A program made the position numbers and the translations under genes. From positions 5,045,925 through 5,109,924 of the forward strand of contig OY725488.1 in assembly GCA_963281255.1 (NCBI GenBank): a DNA stretch of 64,000 nucleotides. The letters are read 5' to 3'. The stretch comes from Aphrocallistes beatrix (lineage: Eukaryota > Porifera > Hexactinellida > Sceptrulophora > Aphrocallistidae). Below are positions 1-10,407 of this stretch, one piece after another. The notes beneath the pieces are model-generated. The model had not been told where the DNA came from, ran no database searches, and saw only the letters and a list, made by a program, of their open reading frames with translations. How positions within the stretch are numbered: the first letter of the stretch is position 1; every line of letters begins with the position of its first letter.

Positions 1-158
1 TTAAAAATGTGACAATGACGTCATAATTCCATGATGAGTCGACATTTTCGTCTGAGCTCCGAACTTACTGGAGCCATAGCCAAAAGACTCCCACATGCCA
101 AAAATCAGCCTTCTGCGCCCGGCAGTTTCTTCAATCTATTCGTTACAGATATATATAC

Positions 159-215
<57 letters not shown>

Positions 216-243
216 TACAATAATCGAGTTTTAATAGTAAGGA
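1..243 (-). mobile_element. Helitron-type element, 5' part (window edge)
   Basis: Read on the - strand it starts TCCTTACTATTAAAACTCG just after an A, then has a long AT microsatellite (about 158-210), then a conserved body containing CCACATGCCAAAAATCAGC (+ strand). The same body recurs near 30.2, 46.6, 51.8 and 62.9 kb. The complete copy at 62557-63161 shows that this family inserts between A and T with no duplication. The copy runs off the window start. It has no protein-coding capacity. Confidence 0.75.
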
Positions 244-1014
244 TAAATTCAAAAATTTGAAACGTTATTGTACTGGAAGTCATATGAAACTCCCAATATT
301 GGCTCGGAATGTAAAATTTATCATACTTCAAACACAATCATGTAATAATACGCTAATATAAAATATCCAACCATTTCTTAGTCATATATAAAAAATTTAG
401 ATTATAATCTAAATTCTAGGAAAAAATAAATCAGAAATAAAAAACTTTTAGAAGTAAGAAAAAAATTGCTTAAAAGATAGCCTGACCCGGGTTCTAACGT
501 AGCCAGAGGGCCCAAAAATCTCTCCACGGCACTGTCAGAGGAGCACATATTTATAAGATTCGAGACTAGGAGCAGTCGCCTTTCAAGAGATGAGGTTAGG
601 GTAGTTAACATTTTTGGCTTATATGTGGTTAACAACTCTTTCAGTTCAGCTCTAATTCCACGGATTCAAGTGATTATCAAACTTGTTGCTACGGAATTCT
701 GTGTTGACATTGGATAGTTGCTGCACAAAAATCATGGTTTTCAACCTCAGAAAGGGGTTTTAGTGAATTGCAGGAATATCTAACCAAATATTCTGTCAAC
801 TATCTGTTTAGGATCTCTTGCTTTCCAGTGAACTGGATTGACATTAACATACACAAAGGTAGTTACAGGGCTTTGTTTTAATTGCGAAGATGACTGGATA
901 GATTCTATGATAATTTCTGGATGATGTCTCTAAACAGAGAACGTGGGATAAACATATTACCTCATTAAAATGAATTATTAAAAAAGTATAATAAAGGTTC
1001 TCTTATTTCTCTAT
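244..1014. other. No recognisable gene
   Basis: AT-rich sequence with only short, biased open frames. I see no transposon end, tandem array or conserved motif in it. Confidence 0.6.
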
Positions 1015-1170
1015 CTAACCTTGATGTGTGTGTGTGTGAAAGTTGGAAGTGGATGTGTAGGAACCCGAGACTGACTTGTTGCAGTGCTCACATGTCAATT
1101 TGAACTGACCTGTAGTTGTCCCAGTGGGTTCTGAATAGTGTTTGAAAATAGGAGTCATCACAGTAAAATG
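1015..1170 (-). pseudogene. BED zinc-finger fragment (hAT-type transposase N-terminus)
   Basis: The end of a - strand open frame carries a C-x2-C pair (FKLTCEHCNKS) followed by STSNFHTHTH. This fits the BED-finger pattern C..C...TSxLxxHxxxxH found at the start of hAT transposases. A stop follows the histidines at once, and no catalytic domain continues nearby. I read it as a fossil fragment. The match is by motif only. Confidence 0.5.
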
Positions 1171-1647
1171 AATTTGTACTATATCTTCGGTGAACATATT
1201 TATAGTGCACAGGAACCACGAAAAAGAGAGAATCCATATGCTTACTCGTAAAGTTGTCAACTTACACTTACAAATTCCCGAGAAACACCAAACACAACGA
1301 TATCAAAACAATAATGTAAATAATCAACACATGTATAGGAATTGTAAGTGGCTTTAGCCTTTAAGTATAATTTAGACTTAATTACAATTATGTACTTCAA
1401 TTACAATTATGTACAAAACATAATTAATTGTAATTAATTAATTATAAATATAATTGAACCCAACCCTGATGAATAGGTTCAAGTGCTTAAGTCTTACATA
1501 GTATCAAATAAACAATTACTTGTTAAAGTGCGAAACTGGTGTGTTGGCGAATCGATCGTCTTTTTCGTTAATACTCGTATACTGGTGACATTCGCAATGA
1601 TTTTCACTGTATGTTGCAATGTAGGGGTGTATTGGATGTCCATATGT

Positions 1648-1808
1648 CATAGTTGGGTTCAAATACATTTTTCTTGATCAAATACAAATACAAATAAGTT
1701 AAGTAGAAACCAAATACGAATACAATTACTCCTAATTTAATAGATCCAAATACAATAACGAATACAAATACAAATACAAATACAAATACGTATTTGAACC
1801 AAACCCTG
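1648..1808. mobile_element. hAT-type MITE with CAAATA repeats
   Basis: The ends CATAGTTGGGTTCAAATAC and, inverted, CAGGGTTTGGTTCAAATAC form terminal inverted repeats. The flanks CCATATGT (1640-1647) and CCATACGT (1809-1816) look like an 8-bp target duplication with one mismatch. The interior is a run of (CAAATA) units. A related end (TTGAACCCAACCCTG) lies at about 1455-1469. Confidence 0.6.
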
Positions 1809-1929
1809 CCATACGTGAACAATGACTCTAGCATGTCTATACAGATACGGTGTATGGAAATTTCTAGACCGTCTCTATATCAGTGTTCACTTGTAGACAT
1901 CCAACACACCCATACATTACGATATTTAT

Positions 1930-2060
1930 AACAGTATAGGTCGCTCAAGGTAGGCTTCCCCAAGCGCAGATTTATAATTGGATTTGTCCGGTTTGGGGCT
2001 CAAAATTGGAAAAGGCGTACTTCTGATAGCCTTCCACAGTTATGGATCGGAGTAAAGATT
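1930..2060. repeat. Solo arm of the AGGGTGCTCC foldback family
   Basis: The sequence around GCAGATTTATAATTGGATTTGTCCGGTTT matches the arms of the foldbacks at 35473-38571 and 48121-48707, which share a CAGATTTATA...CCGGTTTG...AAAAGGCGTAC order. No second arm is seen here. Confidence 0.5.
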
Positions 2061-2399
2061 ATAGGGAGTTTTATAATTTTTCTAAGCCCCATAAACCCCA
2101 TAAATTTTTCTTTGTAATGGCAAATAAATATATACTCAATTCATTTGTTGCAGAAGAGTAAACATCAACATTTATTATGTGTAAAAGGATTCTGGCTGAC
2201 TCAAATCCTAGTTAACAAAGTATATTAACTATATTAAATTGTTAATGAGGATTCTAACATAACAACGCCCACTATAAACAATATTATAAAATAAAATTTT
2301 ATATTGAATGCAATTCCAATGAATATAACCTTATCAACCAAAAGGTAAACAAAATAAAATTTGATAGATATTCATAAACGTCGGTTCCTCCTCTTTCCA

Positions 2400-2695
2400 A
2401 TAACACCGAATTTATCCAAATTGGACATTGGTAAAGTTCTCAAATTTACACTTCAAGTGTGCTCAATCGAATACTAAGCCAACTTAATACTCATGAACCT
2501 AATCGACTTTTCTTTAGTTCAATTTTTGAGGAAAATGCTTGTTCTAAGCCAAATCGAAATTTGGAGTTTTTAAGGAAGTCTTTAATCAAGGAATGGGTCA
2601 ATATTCCTCAAGAAACGTCCCGTATCTCAGATGAAGCCACTCCCAGACTCCTCAAAGCTATAATCAAAAAGAAGGGTGGGTATATTGATAGTTGA
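2400..2695 (+). pseudogene. Tc1/mariner transposase, C-terminal fragment
   Basis: The open frame from about 2459 ends NLEFLRKSLIKEWVNIP then RLLKAIIKKKGGYIDS. This is the usual C-terminus of Tc1-type transposases (LK..L...W..IP.......RL.A.I...GG). The catalytic D, D and E/D regions are missing upstream, so it is a 5'-truncated relic. It abuts the Helitron fragment that follows. Confidence 0.6.
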
Positions 2696-2719
2696 AGGCA
2701 TTTCTTAAAATGAATAATA

Positions 2720-3027
2720 CAAGCAAGATTCGCTTGCTTGCCCTGCGCGGCTGGTGGACACTTTGTGTCCCCGGAGGCGCCCTTAGGGCGCCTGAGATCA
2801 CATTGATTATTATAAAGGAAATAACAGCCCTAAATACTTCTGTCCTACTGTTATAACCGACATCGCACGAAAAATCACTAAATTTGTCAATTTTTAATAT
2901 TTTGATGTGTAAGAGTGATGAGTAGTCATTTTTCGATGATACTTAGTTGCATCATATGTGAGGTATATTAATATACACATTCTATTAAAATTTCAACCTT
3001 CATACACCTAAAATGGCTGAGTTATAG
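2720..3027 (-). mobile_element. Helitron-type element, 3' half
   Basis: On the - strand it ends with the family's GC-rich 3' terminus (a GGACAC/GTGTCC stem, then GCGCAGGGCAAGCAAGCG). It carries the family block that reads TCATATGTGAGGTATATTA on the + strand. It is truncated about half way, at ATGGCTGAGTTATAG. Confidence 0.7.
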
Positions 3028-3080
3028 ACGATGTGGAGTCAGCTGCGAGCACTAGCAGCGAGATGTGAGTACGACTTAGG

Positions 3081-3150
3081 GCTTAATTTCTCAGTCAATT
3101 CTGCATATTGATGCAGAATTGACTGAGAAATTGACTAAGAAATTAAGTCC
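3081..3150. repeat. Short near-perfect hairpin
   Basis: AATTTCTCAGTCAATTCTGC is followed after a few bases by its reverse complement, giving a stem of more than 20 bp with a 4-6 base loop. An outer arm (GGGCTTAATTTC / AAATTAAGTCC) is interrupted by a 10-base duplication. It is probably a small foldback insertion. Confidence 0.6.
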
Positions 3151-3489
3151 TGTGGGATAATCTAGTATGGGGCTTTCTTCCATTCTGAAAGTTACTGTAT
3201 ATCACCTCTTCTCAACCCACAATGATATTGCAATTTTCCAATACAAAATCCCCATAGACAATTTCGAGCACCACTCTTATCACGCCTCCTCAAATTTCTT
3301 TTCTGACTCCTTGACATACAACGTTAAGGTTGTTATTCGGAAAATACCTAATAGTCCAGGACCATGGGAGTCAACCGAGAAATTTGAGAAGTTGATAACT
3401 TTTTTGGTGGTTTTGGGTTCTTGAGGGTCTCCTTGACCAAAATTAAGCCCATGCCACTTTGGCATGTTTAGGCAATTTTTTTAATGCAA
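3151..3489. other. Unassigned stretch with an 85-codon open frame
   Basis: An open frame on + (3167-3424) has no motif I recognise. Its composition is less AT-rich than its surroundings, so it may be a relic of transposon coding sequence. I do not assign it as a gene. Confidence 0.25.
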
Positions 3490-3966
3490 GCATAAATATT
3501 TTGGAGGCGCCTGAATAATTCGGACAATTCCCCATCCAGGAAATCCTACTAAGTGATCTTGTAGAGTGTTGATTTATGTTTATTTGAACTCATGGAATAT
3601 AGGGGAGAAAAACAAAGGGTCACTCGATGGGTTACTAGGAGTTTTGAGATTGGAATCTTGCACATTCCTGCGTCGTCAAGGAAAATTTTCAGCTCGAATA
3701 TGGTCATGTGAGCCCACAAATATCTCCAAATTAAATGCTGAGTACGAATATCAACACTAAAACCTATTGAGTATGTCATGGCTGGTCCAACCGAGATTGG
3801 AAAGTATGGGTATTCACAGTATGTCCCAAAAATTATTGACAATGAACTTTAAATTTGTGTAATATTATGTGTATGTTTAATTAACCCGCGCTTGACGGTA
3901 TTTTGTTGCGTCATTTCCTGTTTAAGCCATTTTGGGCGGGGAAGCCATACAAGTTTGGGATCTTAC

Positions 3967-3975
3967 TATAAATAG
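3967..3975 (+). promoter_or_regulatory. TATA-like TATAAATAG inside foldback module
   Basis: TATAAATAGAAA follows a conserved block (GCGTCATTTCC...AAGCCAT...TTTGGGA). The same order occurs at 10948 and 15622, and the TATA motif also at 41101 and inverted at 9624-9632. It could be a transposon promoter. Function is inferred only. Confidence 0.35.
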
Positions 3976-4689
3976 AAAAAATCACGAAGCCAACCGCAGG
4001 TTAAGAAGTATTATAATTTCAGGATTACTCCATTTCTTTTTTCATCCTATATATACACTATTTTGAGTGATACTACCATACATGCGGTTAACCAGCACCT
4101 TTTCTGGAATGAAAACTCATTTTCTTTGCACCAATCTTTTTGAAAATCCCAGTAACTGTCTACCACAGTATAGCAATATATTCTTATATACTCCCGAAAT
4201 TAGTTATGCAAATATATAAGTATGTCTGGGGACGCGCCAATTGATCGACTCTTAAGGTTTGCAATTGATCGACTTTTTTTTTTAAGATATTGAGGACCTC
4301 TTTCACTTAAGTTCTTAGAATTTCTATTAAGTGTCATTCTAAGAATTGCTGTGGAATTCTTAGAAAGAAATTTTCTTCGAATTTAAGCATTTTCTTCGAA
4401 TTTGACTTAAGTCAATTTCTCAGAATTATAAGGAGAAAATTTAAAAAAGTTCTGAATTTCAGTTATGAATGTTAGTGAATAAAAGAAAATTCAGATTAGT
4501 TTAAGAGTAGTTTAATTGATCAGAGTGGAAATAGCATATGAATAAATAAATGAAGAAAATTAGGTAACCAAATGGAAAAACAGTGAACAATGAAGAAGTA
4601 ACCAAAAGATTAATATTTGGAATCTTTGAACTATTGTAGACCTGCATATTGGACATTTTTCCAAGTGTATGCTGCAATCCTCACAACAC

Positions 4690-5193
4690 CTAGCATGCCT
4701 GCAAGGAAGAAACACTACCTACTTGTACCTCACCTTTGTAATGAATACCAAATTGTGATGATTGAATCAGTTGACAAAATTCAGCAGGACTTCCAGGAAT
4801 ATGAGGCTCAATTTCTCTTCGTGCGCGATACATTGCAGTTTCTAAATTTTTGCACGATATAGAAACTGCCGCAGGATCACCACGCACGACTTGTTTAAAC
4901 ACCTTAGATAATCTGTCACGTGAAGATCTTGCCGCGCTTACACACTTTGACTTTAATACGAAAACTTCAGTCCTATATTCGGAAAGAGGGTGATTGTGTG
5001 CTTTTAAGGGTATGATAATGTTGGAGTGTGTTTCCAACTTTGCAGATCCTTTACAAGCTTTTGCGTTCTGATATAAAACACATTGTAAATATGTCTTTCC
5101 AGGTTTCGCTTTATAGCGATTGTATTTGAAACTATCCGGTGCAGTAAAGATTATTCCTCTTCTATGCTTATAAGGTCCGTATGTATAATCCAT
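4690..5193 (-). CDS. FLYWCH-type zinc-finger protein of the transposon
   Basis: 167 residues from the first ATG (5193) to a stop at 4690; the open frame extends slightly upstream without an ATG. Residues 16-70 fit the FLYWCH pattern: aromatic positions FKYNRYKAKPGKTYLQC, a second Cys in NAKACKG, and paired histidines in LKAHNHPLSEY. The rest is basic and alpha-helical (SRDRLSKVFKQVV, LETAMYRARREIEP). FLYWCH fingers are known in Mutator-derived transposases and in host DNA-binding proteins. Here the domain stands alone, so it may be a truncated transposase N-terminus or a separate DNA-binding cargo that recognises the subterminal repeats. No frameshift is visible. Confidence 0.6.
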   Translation of the reverse strand: MDYTYGPYKHRRGIIFTAPDSFKYNRYKAKPGKTYLQCVLYQNAKACKGSAKLETHSNIIIPLKAHNHPLSEYRTEVFVLKSKCVSAARSSRDRLSKVFKQVVRGDPAAVSISCKNLETAMYRARREIEPHIPGSPAEFCQLIQSSQFGIHYKGEVQVGSVSSLQAC

Positions 5194-5349
5194 GATGTAG
5201 TAAGAAGACAATAAAAGAAATTTCGGATTAATATTGACTTGAATTTGAAAAGATCAAGTATATATAATTGAAAAGTGTACTCAGTATATATTTTACATCT
5301 TCTCATGTTACTGTCAATACAAAAGCGATAATTGCAATGTTATTTACAA

Positions 5350-5586
5350 ACCTTAGAAAAGTCGATCAATTGCAAACCTCAGAAAAGTCGATCAATTGCA
5401 AACCTTAGGAAAGTAGATCAATTGCAAACCTTAGAAAAGTCGATCAATTGCAAATCTCAGAAAAGTCGATCAATTGCAAACCTCAGATAAGTCGATCAAT
5501 TGCAAACCTCAAAAAAGTCGATCAATTGCAGACCCTAAAAAGTCGATCAATTGCAGACCCTAAAAGTCGATCAATTGCATGCGCCC
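5350..5586. repeat. Subterminal tandem array, ~26-bp unit
   Basis: About nine units of AAAAGTCGATCAATTGCAAA-CCTCAG. The last units are shortened, and the array ends in the transposon terminus. The units are direct and abutting, without unique spacers, so this is not a CRISPR array. Confidence 0.85.
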
Positions 5587-5587
5587 C

Positions 5588-6050
5588 GTATGTCTATATA
5601 TTTTAGTTGTGTAATTTTGGAGTATTTGTTAAAGGATTCAGCATGATATAGTAGGCTTTGAAATTCAGAATTATGCGAATAATTTACTTTAGCACAAAAT
5701 GACAATGTAAAAATTGTCATTTCGCTCTTAAAGTTCACAATTTTATACTGACCTTGTTTAAAGTAATAGTTTAACTAATAATTAGGACTCTTAGGATCAA
5801 ACTCAAGTACAATTAACCGTAGAATGCCCACTGGGGACACAGTATCCCCGATATCGCGGATGTCTCCCAGCCATTTTCTATGGCACTGAAGCCATATAAA
5901 TGCTAGGCGTTCTGCAGTTAAATTATATTTTAAAAATTTTGTTTCCTTGATAAATCTGACTATTTTTTTAGAGTCTAAATCTTGCTGAATCCTTTAACAA
6001 AAACTCCAAAATTACACAACTAAAATATATAGACGTACCTATATAGTATT
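5588..6050. mobile_element. Small palindromic insertion in the left arm
   Basis: TATATTTTAGTTGTGTAATT near 5600 is repeated in inverse at 5990-6035, with GGATTCAGC / GCTGAATCC next to it. The right arm of the giant repeat is continuous where this stretch lies, so it is a separate foldback insertion; the FLYWCH transposon has inserted into its left end. The middle (5820-5930) is a further small inverted repeat (GTAGAATGCCCA / GGCGTTCTGCAG). Confidence 0.55.
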
Positions 6051-6692
6051 TGCATAACTATAGCCCACTCTAATAATGCCTCACAGTAAAATAACCAAGG
6101 ATGCGGTAGTAGCCGAATGGATTAATACACGATTAGCCTAAAATCGTTAACCATGCAGGATAGGCATTAAGAATGTATTACCAGCATATATAAACATGGT
6201 ATCAAAATACATATTTCCGTTGTCTAAATTTCGATTAGTCATCATATCATTGCGCAACAGGCCATTCTAAGGACAATTTTAGTGATTTTCTAAGCTGTTT
6301 TAAGCCTACTTCTAAATGTTATTAAGGTATAATTTTTGTGTAGAACTATGAGTAGTACAAGTTGATTTGAAAATTTTAGAATTTTTCAATGTAATGTTGC
6401 TACATTCCTACGTTGCTATGGTAAAGCATTTTGGTCAGTTTGGACCATTTCATTCAAACTGTAAAAACTAGGTCTTCATATTTGATCGTATTTGATAGGC
6501 AATTGGCTGTTTCCTATTAGGTAATAATACAAATTTAACTTCTAAATTCACAGACTACAGAGTTATTCAACAATTTAGTGTTTTGGTCACATTCTTAAAA
6601 TCAACCCATAACTTAAAACTCGTTGAATTTAGAAGTTCAAGTTGTATTATAACCTAATAGGAAGTAGTCCATTGCCTATCAAACACAATCAA

Positions 6693-9337
6693 ATTCTCTT
6701 ATGCAAGGAGCCCCTAATAATAACTGGAGACTTCAATATCCATGTTGACATCCCGTCTGAGTCTTTACTATCTCCGAGCTCCTGCGTTCTCTATCTTTGA
6801 TCCAGCATGTGAATCAGCCAACTCATGAGAAGGGTCACATTCTCGATCTAATAATATCCCGTTCTGCAGACAACATCATCCTCTCTGATCCCGCTCCTGT
6901 CCATCTATTCTCTGACCATTTCTCCATCTCTTGTAGTCTCTCGCTTTCCAAACCTTCTCTTTCCTCTCAGGAGGTTACCTATCGTTCCAAATCCATCAAC
7001 CTCCCAATATTTCTTGCTGATCTCGCTTCCTCTGATCTATGTGCTAGCCCACCTGATCATCTTGAGGAACTTATTGTATCATATAACAGCACCCTATCCT
7101 CTATCTATGATCAGCATGCTCCTCCGCGATCCAAAACCATAGTCACCCGTCCCCGTGTCCCTTGGTTCACCAGTAGCATCAAGCAGGCCAAGCGAGCGAG
7201 AAGGAAAGCTGAACGGAAGTGGCGCCAGTCTAATGACTCTGACCATTTGGCTGAATTCAAGCATCAGAGGAATCTTGTGACTGACCTGATGAACAGGGAA
7301 CGTCGCAGTTTCTATTCTGATTGGATCAGTCAGTCCTGTCATGACCAGCGCTCACTCTTCCGTAAGGCTAACTCACTTCTCGGCTTACGCCAGCAACAGG
7401 TCCTACCACCTCATGCTGATAAGGCTGCTCTTTCTCAGGAACTCGCCAACTTCTTTGTTCTTAAGGTAGATAACATCCGTTCCACCATTGATTCAAGTGC
7501 ATCGTCGTCTTCCGTTACCCCCTCAGATAATTCAAACAGCGAATCCCAACATACTTTCCACCAATTCAAAGAATTATCTGAGGAAGAAATTGTTTCCCTT
7601 GTTTCCTCTGCTCCTAATAAATCTTGCATCCTCGATCCTATCCCAGCATTCTTGGTCAAATCATCTCTACCCATCCTAGCGCCCATCCTTACGAAAATCG
7701 TAAATGGTTCCCTCTCCACTGGTCATTTTCCTTCTCCCTGGAAGCGCGCCATCATCTTGCCCAAACTTAAAAGACCAAATCTTGATCCCATCTTCTCTAA
7801 CTATCGTCCACTTAGCAATCTTTCTTTCATTTCTAAGATCACTGAGAGGGCCGCTTCCATCCAGGTCGTGAATCATCTTACATTACATGATCTCTTCCCC
7901 GGGACGCAGTCTGCCTATCGTAAACACCACAGTACGGAGACTGCACTCCTGAAGGTCACAAACGACATCCTCCTCAGCATGAATCGCCAACACGTATCTC
8001 TTCTGGTTCTTCTTGATCTTAGTTCAGCCTTCGACACCGTCGACCATACCATCTTACTCAACCGTCTCCAGTCTCATTTCGGCATTTGCGGCTCTTCTCT
8101 GTCCTGGTTTGAATCTTACCTCTCTGGTAGGACTCAATTCGTCTCGATTAAGGGTTCTAATTCCTCCAATATCCCGGTCCAACACGGAGTTCCTCAGGGT
8201 TCTTGTCTTGGTCCGCTTCTCTTTAGCCTCTATACTAGTCCTCTATTCGACCTCATTAGGTCCCACCTCCCCGACATGCACTGCTATGCCGACGATACTC
8301 AGGTCTATCTTTCTTTTAAACCCGGTTCCATCTCTTCTGAAGAATCTGCTTTTTCCGCCATCCAATCTTGCATCTCCGCGATCCGTTCCTGGCTCCTCAC
8401 CAACAAGTTGCTTATCAATGACACCAAGACTGAGTTCCTTATAATAGGGACTCGTCAACAACTATCTAAGGTTCAAACTGATAGCATCTCTGTTGGTGAG
8501 TCGAGAATCTCTTCTTCCAAAGAAGTAAGGAATCTTGGAACTTGGCTCGACAATACCCTCTCAATGTCTACTCAGGTCAGCAAAGTTGCCTCCTCCTGCT
8601 TCTATTACATCTATAACATCCGGCGTATTAGAAAGTATCTCTATAGGGAAGTCTGTGAAACTCTTGTCAATTCTCTTATCACATCTCGTCTTGATTATTG
8701 TAACAGTCTCTTGTATGGTTGCCCCTCATCCCTCTTAGCTCGACTCCAGCGAGTCCAGAACAGTGCAGCCAGGCTTATCTACAATGTCTCTCGTACCTTT
8801 TCGTCATCTCCTCTTCTTATTAACCTCCACTGGCTGCCTGTTAAACATCGTATCCTCTTCAAAATCCTCCTCATAACTTACAAAGCCATCCATTCTCTTG
8901 CTCCGGACTATATCATCCAGCTCATACAGGTTAAGTCATCCAATCGTACTCTACGATCATCCAACGCCATCCTCCTTGAGCATCCTACTATCAAATCTTC
9001 CAAAACTCTGGGTGATCGTGCATTCACTTTAGCTGCGCCTGTTGAGTGGAATCTTCTGCCTCCGAGCATTCGGAATGCCCCCTCACTTCTTCTCTTCAAA
9101 AAACTCTTGAAAACTCATCTTTTCCGTATCGCGCACGACACATCCACTTAAATTAATTTCAATGCATATACATACCTTACAAGCATACATACACATACAT
9201 ACGCATACATACACATACATACGCATACATACACATACATACATAACACACACCTACTTTTATTGAATTGTACAGCGCACTTGAACATATTAATATGGAA
9301 TCTGCGCTATATAAATGTATATTATTATTATTATTAT
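6693..9337 (+). mobile_element. CR1/L2-type non-LTR retrotransposon, 5' truncated
   Basis: It starts abruptly inside the endonuclease domain, runs through a reverse transcriptase frame and ends in an ACATACATACGC-type microsatellite, then GCGCTATATAAATGT(ATT)n. That 3' tail is typical of CR1/L2-type elements. It sits at the centre of the giant inverted repeat, where it replaces or splits the loop. No poly(A) tail and no clear target duplication are seen. Confidence 0.9.
6797..9151 (+). CDS. Non-LTR reverse transcriptase (ORF2 fragment)
   Basis: About 784 codons are open. Just upstream (6715-6755, another frame) LIITGDFNIHVD is the end of an apurinic-type endonuclease, so one frameshift separates the two. 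Reverse transcriptase blocks in order: NYRPLSNLSFISKITER (about 335), SAYRKHHSTETALLKV (370), LLDLSSAFDTVDH (405), VPQGSCLGPLLFSLY (467) and the catalytic YADDTQVYL (496). The downstream thumb and connection region (RLDYCNSLLYGCPSSL, LHWLPVKHRI) is also typical. The stop at 9151 lies close to the 3' tail, so the C-terminus looks complete. The reverse transcriptase seems undamaged, but the 5' truncation makes the copy non-autonomous. The 6797 start is only the first in-frame ATG. Confidence 0.9.
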   Translation: MIQHVNQPTHEKGHILDLIISRSADNIILSDPAPVHLFSDHFSISCSLSLSKPSLSSQEVTYRSKSINLPIFLADLASSDLCASPPDHLEELIVSYNSTLSSIYDQHAPPRSKTIVTRPRVPWFTSSIKQAKRARRKAERKWRQSNDSDHLAEFKHQRNLVTDLMNRERRSFYSDWISQSCHDQRSLFRKANSLLGLRQQQVLPPHADKAALSQELANFFVLKVDNIRSTIDSSASSSSVTPSDNSNSESQHTFHQFKELSEEEIVSLVSSAPNKSCILDPIPAFLVKSSLPILAPILTKIVNGSLSTGHFPSPWKRAIILPKLKRPNLDPIFSNYRPLSNLSFISKITERAASIQVVNHLTLHDLFPGTQSAYRKHHSTETALLKVTNDILLSMNRQHVSLLVLLDLSSAFDTVDHTILLNRLQSHFGICGSSLSWFESYLSGRTQFVSIKGSNSSNIPVQHGVPQGSCLGPLLFSLYTSPLFDLIRSHLPDMHCYADDTQVYLSFKPGSISSEESAFSAIQSCISAIRSWLLTNKLLINDTKTEFLIIGTRQQLSKVQTDSISVGESRISSSKEVRNLGTWLDNTLSMSTQVSKVASSCFYYIYNIRRIRKYLYREVCETLVNSLITSRLDYCNSLLYGCPSSLLARLQRVQNSAARLIYNVSRTFSSSPLLINLHWLPVKHRILFKILLITYKAIHSLAPDYIIQLIQVKSSNRTLRSSNAILLEHPTIKSSKTLGDRAFTLAAPVEWNLLPPSIRNAPSLLLFKKLLKTHLFRIAHDTST

Positions 9338-9559
9338 CTTGGTTCTACACAAAATTATACCTTAATAACATTTAGAAGTAGCCTTAAAACAGCTTATAAA
9401 ATCGCCAAAATCGTGCTTAAAATGACCTGTTCCGCAATGATATGACGACTAATCGAAATTTTGACAACGGATATATGTACTTTGATACCATGTTTATATA
9501 TACTGGTAATACATGCTTAATGGCTATTCTGCATGGTTAACGATTTTAACACTTGCATG

Positions 9560-9660
9560 CCCATAGCGAAAGTGAAAGTAAATTGAAAGTGAACTGAAAG
9601 TGAAAATGAAAATGGGGTCATTTCTATTTATACCTTTGACCCCAAAGGCATTGCAGGGTT
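9560..9660 (-). repeat. GAAAGT-rich module with inverted TATAAATAG
   Basis: A run of AGTGAAAGTAAATTGAAAG-like units is followed by CTATTTATACCTTTGACCCC. The same module, inverted, lies at 41095-41190. It interrupts the right arm here, so it is a small mobile or captured segment. Confidence 0.5.
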
Positions 9661-10065
9661 AAGCTAATCGTGTATTAATCCATTCGGCTACTACTTCATC
9701 CCTAGTCCAGAATTTTCAGTCTATTGTGAGGCATTATTAGAGTAGGCTATGGCATAACTAATTTCGGTAGTATATAAGAATATATTGCTATACTGTGGTA
9801 TACAGTTACTGAGATTTTCTAAAAGATTGGTACAAAGAAAATGAGTTTGCATTCCAGAAAAGGTGCTGGTCAACCGCATGGTATGATAGTATCACTCAAA
9901 ATAGTGTATATATAGGATGACAAAAGAAATGGAGTAATCCTGAAATTATAATACTCTTCTTAAACATATGCATAATATTACACAAATTTAAAGTTCATTG
10001 CCAATAATTTTGGGACATACTGTGAATACCCATACTTTCCAATCTCGGTTGGACCAGCCATGGGG

Positions 10066-10407
10066 CCCATAGGCGTCGTAACCTACCCGGTTACCCGGCA
10101 ATGGCCGGGCGGCCCAGAGTGAATGCCGGGTACTACCCGGCAGGCCGGGTGCTACCCGAGCTAATGCCGGATGCTACCCGGTAAAAAGACCGGATGCTAC
10201 CCGGTAATAAGACCGGGTACTACCCGGTAAAAAGCTTAGTGCTATTATGTACTGGTAATTGGCTTTTACTAATTCCTCATGTAGATCAAGGGTTCACGGC
10301 CCATTTGGCTGACGGTAAGATACGGCCCGATTAAATGACTGAACGGCCCTGGATTATTGTGGCCGGGCAGTCCAAGGGTAGGAAATAAAGTTTACGACGC
10401 CTATGGC
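10066..10407. mobile_element. MITE with CCGGGT palindromic tandem repeats
   Basis: The ends CCCATAGGCGTCGTAA and, inverted, CCATAGGCGTCGTAAAC are terminal repeats. The insertion interrupts the sequence CAGCCATGACATACT, with GCCATG on both sides. Inside, GCCGGGT(A/G)CTACCCGG recurs about six times. It is probably hAT-type; the full target duplication is uncertain. Confidence 0.6.

Larger units (their letters stand above)
4228..5587 (-). mobile_element. FLYWCH-carrying DNA transposon, Mutator-like
   Basis: The element begins GGGGACGCGCCAATTGATCG and ends as the inverse of GGGGCGCATGCAATTGATCG. It is flanked by GTATGTCT (4220-4227 and 5588-5595), an 8-bp duplication that could be 9 with one mismatch. 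Both ends carry tandem copies of a TGCAATTGATCGACTTTT motif, two on the left and about nine on the right. Its only open frame encodes a FLYWCH-like finger; no transposase is present. It interrupts the left arm of the giant inverted repeat. Mutator affiliation rests on target-site length, subterminal repeats and the FLYWCH cargo. Confidence 0.75.
3490..6692. repeat. Left arm of an ~8.4-kb interrupted inverted repeat
   Basis: Blocks of this arm reappear in reverse order and opposite strand to the right. 3490-3600 matches 11827-11944; 3600-3870 matches 9980-10610; 4000-4227 matches 9755-9965; 6050-6500 matches 9340-9755. The arm is interrupted by the FLYWCH transposon (4228-5587) and a small palindrome (5588-6050). 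The GCATAAC junction that is continuous in the right arm (AGGCTATGGCATAACTAATTTC) shows both are later insertions. It is a foldback or long-TIR DNA element. Confidence 0.8.

Noticed and set aside
31-337. Open frames rich in alternating Tyr-Ile
   Set aside because: They are translations of AT microsatellites (also near 34.6, 35.2, 45.8 and 63.1 kb) with no coding signal.
5350-5586. CRISPR-like array of regular repeats
   Set aside because: The units abut without unique spacers, lie at a transposon end, and the genome is eukaryotic. The 22-bp array at 55989-56211 is rejected for the same reasons.
6100-6165. tRNA-like segment with an A-box (TAGCCGAATGG)
   Set aside because: There is no B-box and no acceptor pairing, and the anticodon loop lacks U33. 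The same text occurs inverted near 9680 as part of a palindrome arm.
8013-8444. 143-codon frame overlapping the reverse transcriptase
   Set aside because: It is a shadow frame of the RT gene, low in complexity and without motifs.
9560-9600. GAAAGTGAAA runs as an interferon-type response element
   Set aside because: This is a simple repeat inside a duplicated transposon module. There is no reason to infer such regulation here.
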